Below are positions 23,235 to 34,620 of a stretch of 64,000 bases of DNA, in pieces. Each line of letters begins with the position of its first letter. The first letter of the stretch is position 1. Under the pieces are notes generated by a model. It was given only the letters and a program-made list of their open reading frames with translations, was not told the DNA's origin and searched no databases. Position numbers and translations under genes: made by a program. The DNA is from Symsagittifera roscoffensis (Eukaryota > Xenacoelomorpha > Acoela > Convolutidae): positions 42,828,988-42,892,987 of the forward strand of contig NC_087070.1 in the NCBI RefSeq assembly GCF_963678635.1, written 5' to 3'.

Positions 23235-23520
23235 CTAAATTGATTTTCCGAGCTCGCTTTCAGAGCACTAAATTAGAACCAAAATTTTGATTAAAAAAGG
23301 CACTTTTTGGAGAAATTCGATCAAAAAATCGCATTTTTTCGGCGCGCTTTCCCCTCAAAATTATTAAATATTGGCGCCAAAGGCCCCTTAAGAAAAGTTT
23401 TAGTGTCCATTAGCCAAAATGGATATCTCAAAATAGTACAAAAGAAGGACCCTTTGGGTAACAGGGGGTCTAAACCCTGAGGAGGGAATGGGGGGGGGGG
23501 GTTGTCCCCCTCCTAAATAC
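23235..23520 (+). repeat. Dispersed repeat family R, copy 3
   Basis: Best-preserved partner of the reverse copy at 2455-2772. Shared blocks: AAATTGATTTTCCGA, ACCAAAATTTT, CGATCAAAAAATCGC, TTGGCGCCAAAGGC, ATGGATATCTCAAAAT, ACCCTTTGGGTAACAGGGGGTC. A G12 tract and CTAAATACGC close it. It is intronic. Confidence 0.65.
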
Positions 23521-23558
23521 GCTACAGATCTCAACTACTTAATGCTCAATTAGCTAAC

Positions 23559-26010
23559 CTGCAGGCCATTGTAAATCTTTGGGCCAGTACTCCTGTGGTA
23601 AGTAGAAGAACGCATGTCTCCTCTTCCACAAAACCCTGTCAGTCCATGCAGGCGTTCTACACTTCTCGCTCGAATCATACTCGTCAGTCAGGAGATCATA
23701 TTTATACGTTGGGGGGAACAGCACTGGGCCTTCCGTGTAACCATCAAACACATTTTCTTCACTTCTTTGCAATGTCAACTGGTCGTTTTCCAACAGTTTC
23801 GGCCACTGGCACATTTCAATGTAATTTCTAGTCAGCGCATTTTCCATGTCTATTCTGTAGTTGAAATCTCCACACCAAAACACATAGTCATGGTCATTCA
23901 AAGACTGGTTGATGGGGGGAAACTTAAATCTGGACGCAAGTGAGTGAAAATCTGCGTTTCTTTCTGCGAAATTTGACTGTCCAGCTGCGAAGTGAGAACA
24001 CACGAAACACATTGAAGTAGCGTGCAGCTGGAACCGAATCGCAACTCCACCTTTATTGCCAGCCGCTCCTTTCATTCCAGTTTTCAAAGTCTGACTGGCG
24101 ATCGCCTTTATATAGGGCACGTGTTTGTTTTTCACAAAAACAAACAAACAAACACCTACTAATTGACAACCTTTAAGAACACTAGAATATCCTTTTGGAC
24201 AAAACAATTGGGATAGTTTATCATGCCATTCATCTGCTGTTATATGACTTGTTGAGATCATATTTTTCAAATCTAGGTCTACAATTTCTTGGAACCCAAT
24301 TGCATAGATATCTGGATTTTGGTTGAAATCGGCGCCTTCTGCGACATAACCATTAACAGGAGGGAACTGCTTAAGAGATTCTGAAGGCGCGTTGAAAAGC
24401 CACAGAGAAATATCGGTTTCATCCTTCGTTTCATCTTTTTGAAACTGTTTTCCCCCGTTCACATTCCATGTTCCAATGCACACTCTAATATTTTCTAACT
24501 CTGTAAACGTCATTTGGTTATCGCATATCAGTTCTCTCAGTTTGAAGGGCACATTTATGTCTGTATCACTGCAAAGCATCCTTGCTTTCTGATACACCGG
24601 ATGATCTGAGAATAGCGTGTTTCGAACCAAATCAAAAGACTGTTGCTTGGCTTCGTCGAAGAAATTGTTCTGAAATGTTCTAGCAGCACTTTTACCTGCA
24701 TCGAAAAGTTTCCCCGTTCTATCGTCCGCGTTTAATGCGCCAGTTCCAGCATACATTTTACTAACTTCGTCTCCGCATAGTTTAATCATGTCTGGTAAAA
24801 GCAAAGAAATCTTTTCCTTAGCGAGCTGAACTTGATTTCCAAACACCGCCGAAAGCATTGCTGGTAAAACACGCTCAGCGATGAATCCCTGAACCATATT
24901 AGTTCGGTCCAGACAATCGAGGCAGTTTACTCTATACACTCCAAGCTGATTCCGAACCGAGTTTTGGGCGCCATTGTCGTCACAGTAGAAAAAGCCGAAG
25001 CCACCAACGCCGCCTAACACTGTATTCTGCAGCAAGTTATGCAGTTTCTGCAATCCTGCTCTTCGACGTTCCTGGTCTGACGCTGGACATTCAGCGTGGA
25101 AGTCAAAATGGACAAATGGAACTGCTTTAGTCAGAGGGAATCGCTGCAAATAACTTGCAAACGCCTTAGACAACGTATCTTCCGAGCCCCTGTTTACACC
25201 TAGTAGATCTACAATTGCGAATCTTTCGTACTGTTTCTTCATAAAGTACATGTGCTTCAGGAATGCCGCAGAACTAAATGCGTATTCTCTTGTAAATCGC
25301 GTTTTGTGAGCTCCAACTTGGATTCCAGGCTGATCCCAAAACAACGGAATGGATCCTCTTGTCATCACATATGATGTCAATTTGTCATTGCAACTAATAA
25401 TCATTTCGGACTCAACGAAGTTTGCAACATGTCCATTTTCATCGACTCCTCGAGTCAAAAATCGAGTTCCCGCCCTCTCGCAGCTTTGTCTATACACCAC
25501 ACACAGCTGAGCATACTCGCCCTGTATGTTAACACTTTTCATCGATACGCCGCCGCAAATGACTTTGAATGTCCATTTATCACTAACTTCAAATTGATTG
25601 AACCTGTTAAACATGCCACGATTCCAGACAAATTTCAAAGCGTGAGAAGCTGCATTCTGGTCATTTGAGTGCTGGTACTTGAACTGTTGCTGCTGGGAAA
25701 GATGTATACACATTTCACTAGCAGATCCAGCTCTTTTAACGCAAAAGTAGGACTTTCCGCCTGTGAAAAATCCTTTAGTTGTTAAAACTGTCTGTCTTAA
25801 TCCTGGAATTTGATCGTATCTTGAAGTTCCAGGCACGTTTAGAACTCTAGCGTCCAGATCTGAGATTCGAAATATCTCCGCATCTTTCAGCTTGCCCACT
25901 GACTCGCAATGACTTATGAGCAAAAGCAGCTCGACTATCTTCTGTTCGCCATTGACAAAAGCACTAACAGGTAGGATTCCCAGACATCCGTGACAGCTGA
26001 TAAAATTTCC
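23559..26010 (-). CDS. Synaptojanin, large exon (Sac1 plus 5-phosphatase domains)
   Basis: On the - strand the acceptor GTTTTTTTCAG ends at 26011 and the donor GTTAGC starts at 23558. The 2,452-bp exon encodes 817 codons without interruption, entering in phase 0 and leaving in phase 1. The N-terminal half is a Sac1 phosphoinositide phosphatase: SCERAGTRF, GSIPLFWDQPG, DFHAECP and the catalytic CX5R loop NCLDCLDRTNMVQ. The C-terminal half is a type II inositol 5-phosphatase: IGTWNVNGG, IGFQEIV, GNKGGVAIR, FWCGDFNYRIDM and PAWTDRVLWKR. This order is diagnostic of synaptojanin, which removes phosphates from PI(4,5)P2 and related lipids during clathrin-coat shedding. Joined to the three downstream exons it gives about 1,253 residues. 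The first 60 or so residues of the Sac domain are missing and must lie on an exon upstream (beyond 26010) that I could not find. Confidence 0.95.
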
Positions 26011-27219
26011 CTGAAAAAAACAGCAGTTATTGTTCAAATTACCCCTTTTTGTTACATATTTTAACCCCCCGATCCTACTCAATGCAGGACCAACCGTGAG
26101 GGGAGGGGGGCGGGGAGAGAGGGAGAGATGTCCTCTCCATTTCAATGTCCACCTTGAGGAGGCGGATGACACTGGGACCCCTCCAACCGTTATCGAAGTG
26201 GGTTCGAACTACTATCGAAGATTGGGAGGGAACTATGGCGTAGGTACAGAACTTTAGCTGATTTTGTCTACTTCAAAGAGAACTCGCAAAAAATTGCGAG
26301 AGATATCATGTTAAAGACCTTTCAATAAAACCTTTTTGAATAAAAAAAATAAATAAATTTAAAAAAGTTTTCGATTCGAGAAAAAATGGTCTGAATTGTT
26401 TGCTATTCAGACTCAAATTTAGCAAAGCGGGGAAAATTTCTTTACAGATCTGAACCCTAAAAACTTTCAAAAAAATATTATATTACCCCATCAAAAGACT
26501 CTCACGTATAGGAAACTTTATTCGCTCATCCAATGATGCAATGCTCTATGATGTAACAAGGCCGATTGAGTATAAATAAACAAAAAAAACAAAGCCGAAT
26601 AAAAAAAGAAAACGATAAAAAAAGAAACTAAACTGAACCGAACCTAAGCAAAGCCAAAAAGCCAACTATTGAACAGCACGTGTATTTGAAATTCCACACG
26701 CTCAAAATATGTCTGTTCATTGGCTGAAAAGCAGATTAGAGAAAATGATTCAGTGATTTTGTTGGACAAGCTGTTTACAAGATTAAGTCTTTGTTACCCA
26801 TCGATAACGCAATAACAACCTTTGTCATTTCAAGCATATTTGTTGTCTCTACGTCATTTGAGCTAGGTGGTTGATTGGTTTTTAATTTGTCCAGTACTCT
26901 TTTGCAACACCCTCGCTTATCGCAAGGGTAATTATGCCTTTAACGCTTAAAATTTTCTAATGATTTACCGCTTGAAGAGTTGCTATTTTTAAAAATTATC
27001 CAAAAAATTCACAAACTGATTTTTTTTCAAGAATATTTTTATGATTTATTTCAAGCAAATCCAATCCAAGAGAAAGTTGGAAAATCAAATTTTGTTTAAT
27101 AGAACACAATAAATCGCCTTAAGGCCAGGGTTGGGGAAAAAAACGTTTTTTATTGACAAAATCAATTAAACAGCGTTTTTTTTAAAATAAAAAACATGTT
27201 TTTTCTTTTTACAGTTCGT
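26011..27219. other. Upstream synaptojanin intron, first part
   Basis: AT-rich DNA with a GA-rich patch at 26096-26130. No exon is recognised on the - strand, although an N-terminal synaptojanin exon is expected somewhere to the right. Confidence 0.5.
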
Positions 27220-27477
27220 TCAGTTCGCGGTAGAGAATGGCAAGTTTGCCACATTTTCAGCCTCCATTTGGTTTCTTAACTTTCCATACGTCATTCCTGT
27301 CGTTGAGAAATATCTTTCCAATCCAGCTGAGTTAAGAACGCCAGAAACGAGAGCCAGTGCAACATCAACCAACGCTGTTTCGAAACCTAGTCTCTTTCCC
27401 ATTTTCCACCATAATAATAGTTTTACACTTTTGAAATCTTGAAAACAACTTTCATTGTACGGTTCTTCTCGAGTCAC
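27220..27477 (-). pseudogene. hAT-type transposase C-terminal remnant
   Basis: An 85-codon - strand frame contains SGVLNSAGLERYFSTTGMTY, then KLRNQMEAENVANL. This fits the dimerisation region at the C-terminus of hAT transposases, where a Ser-x-x-x-E-R-x-F-S block is followed by KLRNR and an ENV-like helix. Nothing else of a transposase is present and no terminal repeats are obvious. It is a fragment inside an AT-rich region. Confidence 0.65.
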
Positions 27478-28749
27478 AGTTCAGTCTTGTAACAGAAGTA
27501 AGTAGTTAATTAGTTAAAACAACTCTATTTTATTGTGGAAATTCGTTGGGATAGGAAGGGATGGCGCAGGGGTTCGACTGCCTGCCTATGCTAGCTTTTT
27601 ACGATAAAAAATTTAAAATAAAAAATACTGTTTTTTAGTTTCTGTTTTAAAACATGTTTTTTGCCTTGTTTTAAAACATGTTTTAAAACATTCCCAACCA
27701 TGCTTAAGGCACTTCTAATTTAAAGAATCTTCTAATATTAAATCCCATTTTGAAGCTACAAATCAAGCGCTAATTTTCAGTCCAATAAGGCCCATAATTA
27801 TTCAGGCCGATATTGGACACCTTTTAACAGCTTCTTTTTATACAAATTTGAAATGCACTTAAAGTGAAACTGGCCGTATTTATGCCAATGCTTTTTATAC
27901 AGTTTTCTTTCTTTTTCAGACATAACAAGAATAGCCGACTGCTGACATTGTAAAAATGCAAAAAAAAATTTTCTTTACTTTAGTATCGTGTTTTGTGTGT
28001 TGTACGATGGAGAACTATACGTGTAGAAATTTTTGAACTAGGCAAAATCGATATTTCTTTAAAAAAATTCTTCCACTATAATTTTTTAAAATTTTAGCTA
28101 GAAAACTTTTTATTGCCAAATAAGCGCAAATTAAGCTTCCAAAATTAGTTTTCGTTTTACAAACATGCAGTTTTTATAGCCTAAATAATAGTCGACTTTC
28201 ATATCATGAAAGTTACTCGCGTTACTTGCCCAAACTAGAGTAAATTTCTGAAACTACAAAGTTTTTCTCGACATTGGGTTTTTCTCGACACAATTTTTTT
28301 GAAATTTTTTTAACAGTTTATTCGAATGACGACTGAAGGGGCTGTAATATGCTACACCACTCGACCAATTTTGATGATTATTTGTGATAACTCATAATGC
28401 GTGGAAAACAAAAAAACTAGAACACGCCCGAACACAAATTTACTCCCCATTTTCAATGGTCGGAACAACAAAAAGCATGTTAATAAAACATATTCGAATC
28501 CTCCAAAACCCCCCGAAATAAATTAACGGACTCTCATTTTTAAAGCTTTTTATGTTTTTTTTGTACATAAGTTTTGGCGGACTAGAAAATTGATTGCATT
28601 TTGAGCGATGTGGGTTGCTTTGCGAGACCAATTTTCCCCTCGAGATTTCTTTTCATTCCAGCTGAAATTTGAAAGTGCAAATTATTGTAAAAATTTAGGA
28701 CTCATATCCAATATAGAGAAATAGACCTTCTGACCATTTAATAAGCTTT
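27478..28749. other. Non-coding AT-rich DNA
   Basis: No gene seen. Local repeats of AAAACATGTTTT around 27650-27700 pair with AAAACATGTTTTTT near 27190 on either side of the hAT remnant. Confidence 0.4.
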
Positions 28750-29306
28750 AACACAGAGACGAAGTTGCACTTCGCATACACAAGAAAAACACGACCAACA
28801 ACGCTACTGAGAAAAACTGAATCAGTAAAACTTTGAGTCTACAAAACTTCAAGTGACGCAGGCCAATTATGATTCTACATAACTGATAAGTGACGCAAGC
28901 CAATTATGACGCATTAGCAGTACCAGTCAATTTCAAGAAAAAAATAAATTTACCAACTAACATGCCTCAATTTATAGAGCGGACGCACTTTAACTAGTAT
29001 ACGAAGAAGTTCATTAAAAACATCCGACCCTGCCCAGGTTCAAACCCTCTAATTTTGTTGCAGGTTTCCTTCCCTACCTCTACGCTACAGATCCATGATA
29101 CCTCGAAGCTAAATGCTACTTTTTAATATAATAGTCTGTGTTAATATCCTTAACATTGGCTGTACTTAAGAGCTGGTTATAGATCGAAATGAACACTTTC
29201 AAAATGAACACGTTTTGTCGCAACAATATTTGCGACGCAACAATATTTGCGACAAAGGCTGGAAAAAAGAGAGCTCAAACTATCACATAAGCTTTGCTTG
29301 TGTAAA
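28750..29306 (-). repeat. SINE-A, copy 2
   Basis: Full-length partner of 10979-11507, in the same orientation. The B-box region is more decayed here (AGGTTCAAACCCTC on the + strand). It ends with AAGCTTTGCTTGTGTAAA, which preserves the palindromic right end. Confidence 0.7.
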
Positions 29307-31379
29307 CAAAATGACACAAAATTAGCTGGATCAAAACTTGATTTGTTTGCTCTAACAAAACCGTTCCAATCTCCTCGAAGAGATTGTAATGGACAACTTT
29401 TATTTCAAAATAAACTGAAAAATAATTGCTCGGTCCGAACATCAAAATTCCTTTCAAATAACTAGTTTTCATTGTTAAAAATGCTGATTTTTGGCAGATT
29501 GAGTGCAAATATATATTTCTTTTATTTTGAAGTGGACAGAGGCGAATTGAAAAAAAAATCGAAAATAGATCTCTCAAAAAATTCATATCAGAATTTGCCT
29601 CCTTCTAATTTAATTTTTTAAAATTACGTCAAGAGCAGTTCCACTGAAAAACTAGCGTAGATAAAATTCAAACCGGTAACTAAGCTGACAAAATTAAAGG
29701 CGCTCGTTAATTCGTAATAATTGATGTCATAGAAGCATAAAAAACAGTAAAAATATTGAACGGAAACCTATTTAAGAATGATACTCTATTATCAGGGAAA
29801 TGGATTTTACCTTGCAAACTATAGGCAACTAACCCAATAAAAGATAAGCCGACAAACCCCTTTAAATGGAAAAATGGGGACAAAATGCAAAATCATAATT
29901 AGCAAATCAAGGAACATGATTAAATTAGATTTCGATTGGAGGGATATTTGAAATCAACATGTTCACATCATCAGTGATCATCAGGGCTGATCAGCTGGGA
30001 ATGATCTACTGGGTTCGGTACTACTATGATAGAGTCCCTCGAAAAAGCAACTATGATAGACAGGTCCCGCATGTTTCATTTCGCATGTTATAATTTTGAA
30101 AACCAATTTGTGTATAAATTATTCATTTGAAAAATCTTGCACAGTATGTTCTGTCAGAATTTTTCAGATTGAAAATTGTAATTAATTCAACGTTTATATC
30201 ATGAATTTTGCTCACTTCTGTTTGTTTTACAGTTTCACAAACATAATTGGGTTACCTTATTTGTCATCAGAACTCAATTTTGGCCTTTTTCTTTGAATTT
30301 TCCTCCTTAAATGGCGAGGGGGGATTTTAAAGAAGTAACAAAACATAAAATGTGTTTGAAAATATCCTGAGACATCTTTCTGAATGACGAAATCACAATT
30401 ATTAAAGGATTTGAGCTCTATGTATCTTTATTCTCAAGGGACCTGATTATTTTCAAGGGACCATGTCATAGTAGTACCCTGGGTTCAACTGCGAGACGAC
30501 GAATACTGTGAAAGAAGTTGTTGAAAGGCAAAAATCTAGTACCCGTTTGCAATAAACTTGCTGTCACAAGTGTGAAAAGATTTTTAAAAGATATCTAAGT
30601 TTCTGCTGATGCAAAACAAATCAAGAATGGATCCAGATGATTTTGGTTCTTTTAGACTAAATACTCAATAACTGCTGTACTATTACTTCTGCTATGTTCT
30701 GGGTCTTTATATCCTTCGCATAAGCCTTGATAATCGCTTCACATCTTTATCAATTATTTGTTCTCTGGTGGATGCTTGAAATCATGTTAGCAATTCTACA
30801 GCATTTCGAATTTGGGCCCACCTTTTTGTAAACAACAGCTTCCCTTTCTGTTACTTCTTGGAGGGCGGTTCCTTTGATCAGAAGACATTGTTGTAGATCT
30901 CGATGAGTAAGAAGGCAGTCCTCTGAGCCTGGAGCTGCTTCATAGAATCGTAAGATATTTGGCATTCAGTAAACTGAAATTGAGTCAGAGGCTAAGAATG
31001 TTACATGATTTAAAATAAGCAGAAGGTCGAAAGTATCAAGGTAACCGAGGTTACAACAGAAAGGAATCCGTTCATTACAATATCCAGTCAAAATTATCGG
31101 AATTTTATAGATATGGAAGAGTAAAGTATAATGTGAATAGAAGAAAAGAGAGTCAGATGGTTGGGAATGAAGCCAACCAGATGGAGAAAACTAACACCTG
31201 CACGGAAAAAACCGGAGCTTAAAGTGACCCAAAAATATTGTCCTGATATGCGGCTATGGGTCTATCATATACTTATATAAAGCTGCGCCTTTTTTATTTG
31301 GCTCTATAAACAAAAAATTTCTTCGAAGGTAGTTTAATCATTAATAGAGCCGAGAACAGAGGCAGGGTTCGCAACCTGT
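29307..31379. other. Non-coding DNA left of the nested element stack
   Basis: No supported gene. The - strand at 30750-30965 has an open frame (HRDLQQCLLIKGTAL...) that could be a relic of a repeat-encoded protein, but I cannot match it to a family. Confidence 0.4.
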
Positions 31380-31539
31380 TGTAACAGTCATCTACTTAAG
31401 TCACATATGAGGTTAAAGAAAAATATGCCCTATAACCATTGGCTCAAGAGTCAGGGACACTATCTCTCGTGTTTTTCTACCTCAAGCGGTCGGAGCGAAT
31501 TCAGTTCACTTGCGACATGTGACTAAAACCCTTGTTACA
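31380..31539 (-). mobile_element. Old reverse-oriented LTR, left half
   Basis: The reverse complement of the right end of the 919-bp LTR aligns here with many changes: TGTAACA at the edge, GTCATCTACT, CACATATGAGG, AAGAAAAATA, CCCTATAACCA, TGGCTCAAGAGTCAGGGACAC, GTGTTTTTCTACCTCAAG and GACATGTGACTA. Similarity stops at TTGTTACA (31532-31539) and resumes at 59541, so a later insertion split this LTR. Confidence 0.8.
31532..31539. repeat. Candidate 8-bp target site duplication, left (TTGTTACA)
   Basis: TTGTTACA ends the left half of the old LTR, and the same 8 bases at 59541-59548 begin the right half. Intact LTR copies have this point once (GTTACAG next to the tail GCTTTAAGCTGTAAC on the other strand). 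This is what a LINE insertion would leave. Confidence 0.7.
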
Positions 31540-32195
31540 CGTAACAAAACAGCTAGAAATCAGACACGTAACAAAACAGCTAGAAATCAGTCGGCTTTTT
31601 TTGCTCTTTCATTATTTTCGCCTTTGATCTTTTTGACCTTCAAACACTAAATGGACATTCTCTGAAAACAAAAATACAGTCGTTTAGATAGAGATTAGTC
31701 TGAACTAGAAAATTTATTCGAATAAAAACAAAACATCCGTGCATTATATTATCGAACCCTAAAATTTGGAAAATTCCATACACGCTTTATTCGAAAATCT
31801 GTATTGAAAAACCGAATTTGGAAAAAGAAAAAGACAGTTACAGAAAAACAATTTAGTAGAAAAAGAAATTATAGCTTTTTCACAGAAAAGAAAACTGTTT
31901 TGCAGAAAAATTATTCGACAGAAAAAGAAATTTTTTTTGCAGAAAAAAGTTATTTCTAGCAGAAAATTTTTATCAGAAGAAAAACAGGTAGTCATTGCTT
32001 GATCGAATCAGACGAGCGAACAAAATAAATTTGGGAAAGGAGAAAAACTTATATTTGCAGAAGAAAGTTATACAGCAGAAAAAAGGAAATTATTTGCAGA
32101 AAAAGATAGTTATCTCAGCACTGTAATTAGATTATTAAGCAGAATTACAGGATCTGAAGTCATTATCAAACAATGTCCTTCCAGTTACCAGTCAG
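31540..32195 (+). mobile_element. CR1-like LINE, 5' part (interrupted)
   Basis: This is the stretch between the split in the old LTR and the 5' end of the giant LTR element. I infer it is the 5' region of the LINE that resumes at 55112. It begins with two adjacent 27-bp repeats (CACGTAACAAAACAGCTAG...). It has runs of TTTGCAGAAAA and CAGAAAAAG spaced irregularly at 31850-32110 and no ORF. The assignment rests on the nesting logic, not on a match to another copy. Confidence 0.55.
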
Positions 32196-32400
32196 TGTGC
32201 CAGTCGGTCATATTTGGAAGTTTGACCTTGAGAGGAGCAAAAAAACACTTGATTTTGGAGTGAAATTTAATTTTTCAAAATTTCGAATGGAACCTGTCAT
32301 GCACGATTTTCTCGCGAGAACTGAAAATCAAAAAAAGAAGTTAGAACAATTTCAGAACAATTGAGTCGCACACGCGGGAAAGTTGTAAGAAAAAGCAGTA

Positions 32401-32423
32401 GGAAATTGCTATTCGCAATTTCC
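32401..32423. repeat. LTR hairpin (9-bp perfect stem)
   Basis: GGAAATTGC, a 5-nt loop TATTC, then GCAATTTCC. The same structure is present in the 3' LTR at about 54398-54420. It lies upstream of the TATA-like box, so it is a U3 feature. The role is unknown. Confidence 0.75.
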
Positions 32424-32624
32424 GTCACTATAATAATCGAGAGTAGAGCTGTCCCATCTGTGACAGAGACGAGAGCATTCCCCCGAATTGGATTATAGCG
32501 ACTGGAGTATTATTCGGAACTGGACTAGAGTGAACCTTCGGTGGAAAGGTGGACAGCTTGAGTGTCCTAATGGTTCACAAGAAAACTATTGTCTAAAGTA
32601 TAAACTCGTTCTCATTGTTAAAAC

Positions 32625-32630
32625 TATAAA
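32625..32630 (+). promoter_or_regulatory. TATA-like box in the 5' LTR
   Basis: TATAAA lies about 430 bp into the LTR and 194 bp before AATAAA. This is the arrangement expected for a U3 promoter with R between the two signals. It is preserved at 54622 in the 3' LTR. Motif evidence only. Confidence 0.5.
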
Positions 32631-32818
32631 ACATTAGACTCATTTAGTTACGTTATTTAATTCTTGAGTTAATTACCGACTGGATTATTTCCCACTTCTT
32701 GAGCGTGCTACTATGTGAGTACAAATTTAAATTCCTAGAGTGTGTTTTATAATTGTTATGTTGAGGTAAGGCGAGTTTTAGGTTGATCCATCTGAAATGG
32801 ATCAAAGTTCCACTGTCT

Positions 32819-32824
32819 AATAAA
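32819..32824 (+). terminator. Poly(A) signal in the 5' LTR
   Basis: AATAAA followed by an A run. The equivalent in the 3' LTR is at 54816-54821 and would serve to end the genomic RNA. Confidence 0.5.
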
Positions 32825-33622
32825 AAAAGCAACTTAACGGATTGTTCCAACCCGGTTTTTAACGGCGTTCATGTATTTTGGGTATCTAGAGACCTAAGTA
32901 TGGGGACGTTTCTAATTCTAGAGTGGGGGGATATTTTAGTAGTAGCCTTTAAGCTGTAACGGGTCGTAGTCTCATGTCACAAGCGAACCGAACTGGCTCC
33001 GACCGTTCTTGAGGTAGAAAAACACAAGAGATGGTGTCCCTGACCCTTGAGCCAGTGGTTATAGGGCCTATTTTTCTTAAGCCTCATGTGTGACTGCAGT
33101 AGACGAATGTTACATAGTGTTTTTATGGCGCTCCTGGGTGTTTACGACATCAAGACTACGGAGTCGAACCCACTTGAGACAGCTTCGGGCTGAATGCCCA
33201 TTCTAGAGTACCGGCGGTACGGTTCGACAGGAACGTGCAAACCTTCCGGTTGTACCGTGATAGCTTTTTAAGAAAACTCGAGAAAATTTCCTGGTACGCT
33301 CTCCGAACGAGGCTTAGCTAACCGAGTAAAGGGGGGCAACTAGGGGGACAAAAACACGAGCAAAAAGACAAAAAGCAAAACAAAAAAACCAAAAAAGAAT
33401 AGAAAAAGGAACAAAAGCCATAAAACGAAAAAAGACAGTGACTTTGACACCAGATCAGTTGGATCAAACCTTTATATTAATTAAATAGTATACCCATACT
33501 GTTTTATAAGTTCGATCGTTTCGATCAACCTAGCAATTTAACCCAGTAACCGTAATAAAGTGCCCGAGTGTGGGGCGTTGTCAAGGGTTTTCAGATAGTT
33601 TGGAACTTAGCTGGACAACAAG

Positions 33623-33832
33623 GAAACTTGACTGGAAGAGGTGACCAGCCGAGTGGGAGGGTTGTTCAGGAGTACCTGAGCTGAACCAATAGGAGACTCG
33701 ACTGGAAGAGGTGACCGGCCGAGTGGGAAACTGGTTCAGGAACACTTGAGCTGAACCAATAGGAGACTGGACTGGAACAGGTGACCAGTCGGGTGGGAAA
33801 GCAGCCAAGAAGGATTTGACAGTTCTCGAGTT
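33623..33832 (+). repeat. Three tandem 70-bp repeats in the leader
   Basis: Copies begin at 33623, 33693 and 33763 (GAAACTTGACTGG, GAGACTCGACTGG, GAGACTGGACTGG). Each contains AGGTGACC(A/G)G(C/T)CG(A/G)GTGGG, and the first two also contain CTGAGCTGAACCAATAG. The third copy is broken after about 45 bp. Each unit includes CCAAT. Confidence 0.85.
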
Positions 33833-34620
33833 CTCAAGTTGGGCAGAACGGGTATCGTTAGAATCCACATTACATTATAGGAGATAAGTGTAAAATTGGA
33901 TAAGCGAAATCCCCCAGTTTTGAGGAACGTTTTTACTTGAGCAGGCCTGGAAACAGGTCTACGGTTTTCTCTTGAGAGGTTTAGCACCCGGCGCTTAAAG
34001 TAATTTTTAGGCTTAAGAAGGGGGGCTAGAAAGGGGGGAGGTTAGAAGGGGGACTGGTTAGGCTAGAGGTGAGCGGTTGCAAATTGTAAAAAGGGGAGAA
34101 ACTAGAGTAACTAATTAATCGACATCGTTGACTTAGTTACATTAGCCATAACACGCGTTGGTGATAATAGGTGAATATCCAAAATTCAACTCGAGTTAAG
34201 ACTGGTACGCTGGTTGGTTTGGTAGGGGGGACCGGATATAGACAGCTTTTGTGATACCCCATAAGATCACTAGTGGGGGGAGGAAAACGCGTGGCAATTA
34301 GGTACCAGACATTTTTTTTAGACGAAAGGTAGACATTGGTCACCTTTGAATTTCAGGTGGGCTCATTTTTCTGTTTTTATTATTTTTCTTACTTAGATTT
34401 TTGTTGCATTTTAGTGAGGATTTGTGTTTGGTTTTATACGAACAGGTGATCACAAGATACCTGCGCACCTACATTGAAATAGAAACAACCAAAAAGAAGA
34501 GGGGGGTCAGCATTTGGCTTTTAAGAGAGGGTTTTTGGGAAAATTTTACTAGAGCTTGAGTGGTGGTACAAGGTACGGCGATTCAAGAAGACCCTACAAC
34601 GAGGAAGACACTCCGTGACG

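Larger units (their letters stand above)
32196..33114 (+). mobile_element. 5' LTR of the giant Ty3/gypsy-type element
   Basis: 919 bp, starting TGTGCCAGTC and ending AATGTTACA, so it has canonical TG...CA ends. It repeats at 54193-55111 with about seven mismatches by hand count, suggesting a recent insertion. It contains a TATA-like box, a poly(A) signal about 190 bp later and a perfect hairpin. The bases CAG precede the 5' LTR and follow the 3' LTR. This may be all or part of a short target duplication (CAGT if the first T of the LTR is shared). Confidence 0.95.

Noticed and set aside
26011-26172. N-terminal extension of the synaptojanin ORF upstream of 26010
   Set aside because: It crosses a clear acceptor (GTTTTTTTCAG) and reads low-complexity proline/serine sequence unlike the Sac1 N-terminus. 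It is intron.
30750-30965. 71-codon - strand ORF
   Set aside because: Stops flank it closely and neighbouring frames break. It might be a repeat relic, but I could not support any identity.
33126-33140. TGGCGCTCCTGGGTG as a firm primer binding site
   Set aside because: It starts 11 nt after the LTR and I could not match it to a tRNA 3' end, so I mention it only as a weak candidate.
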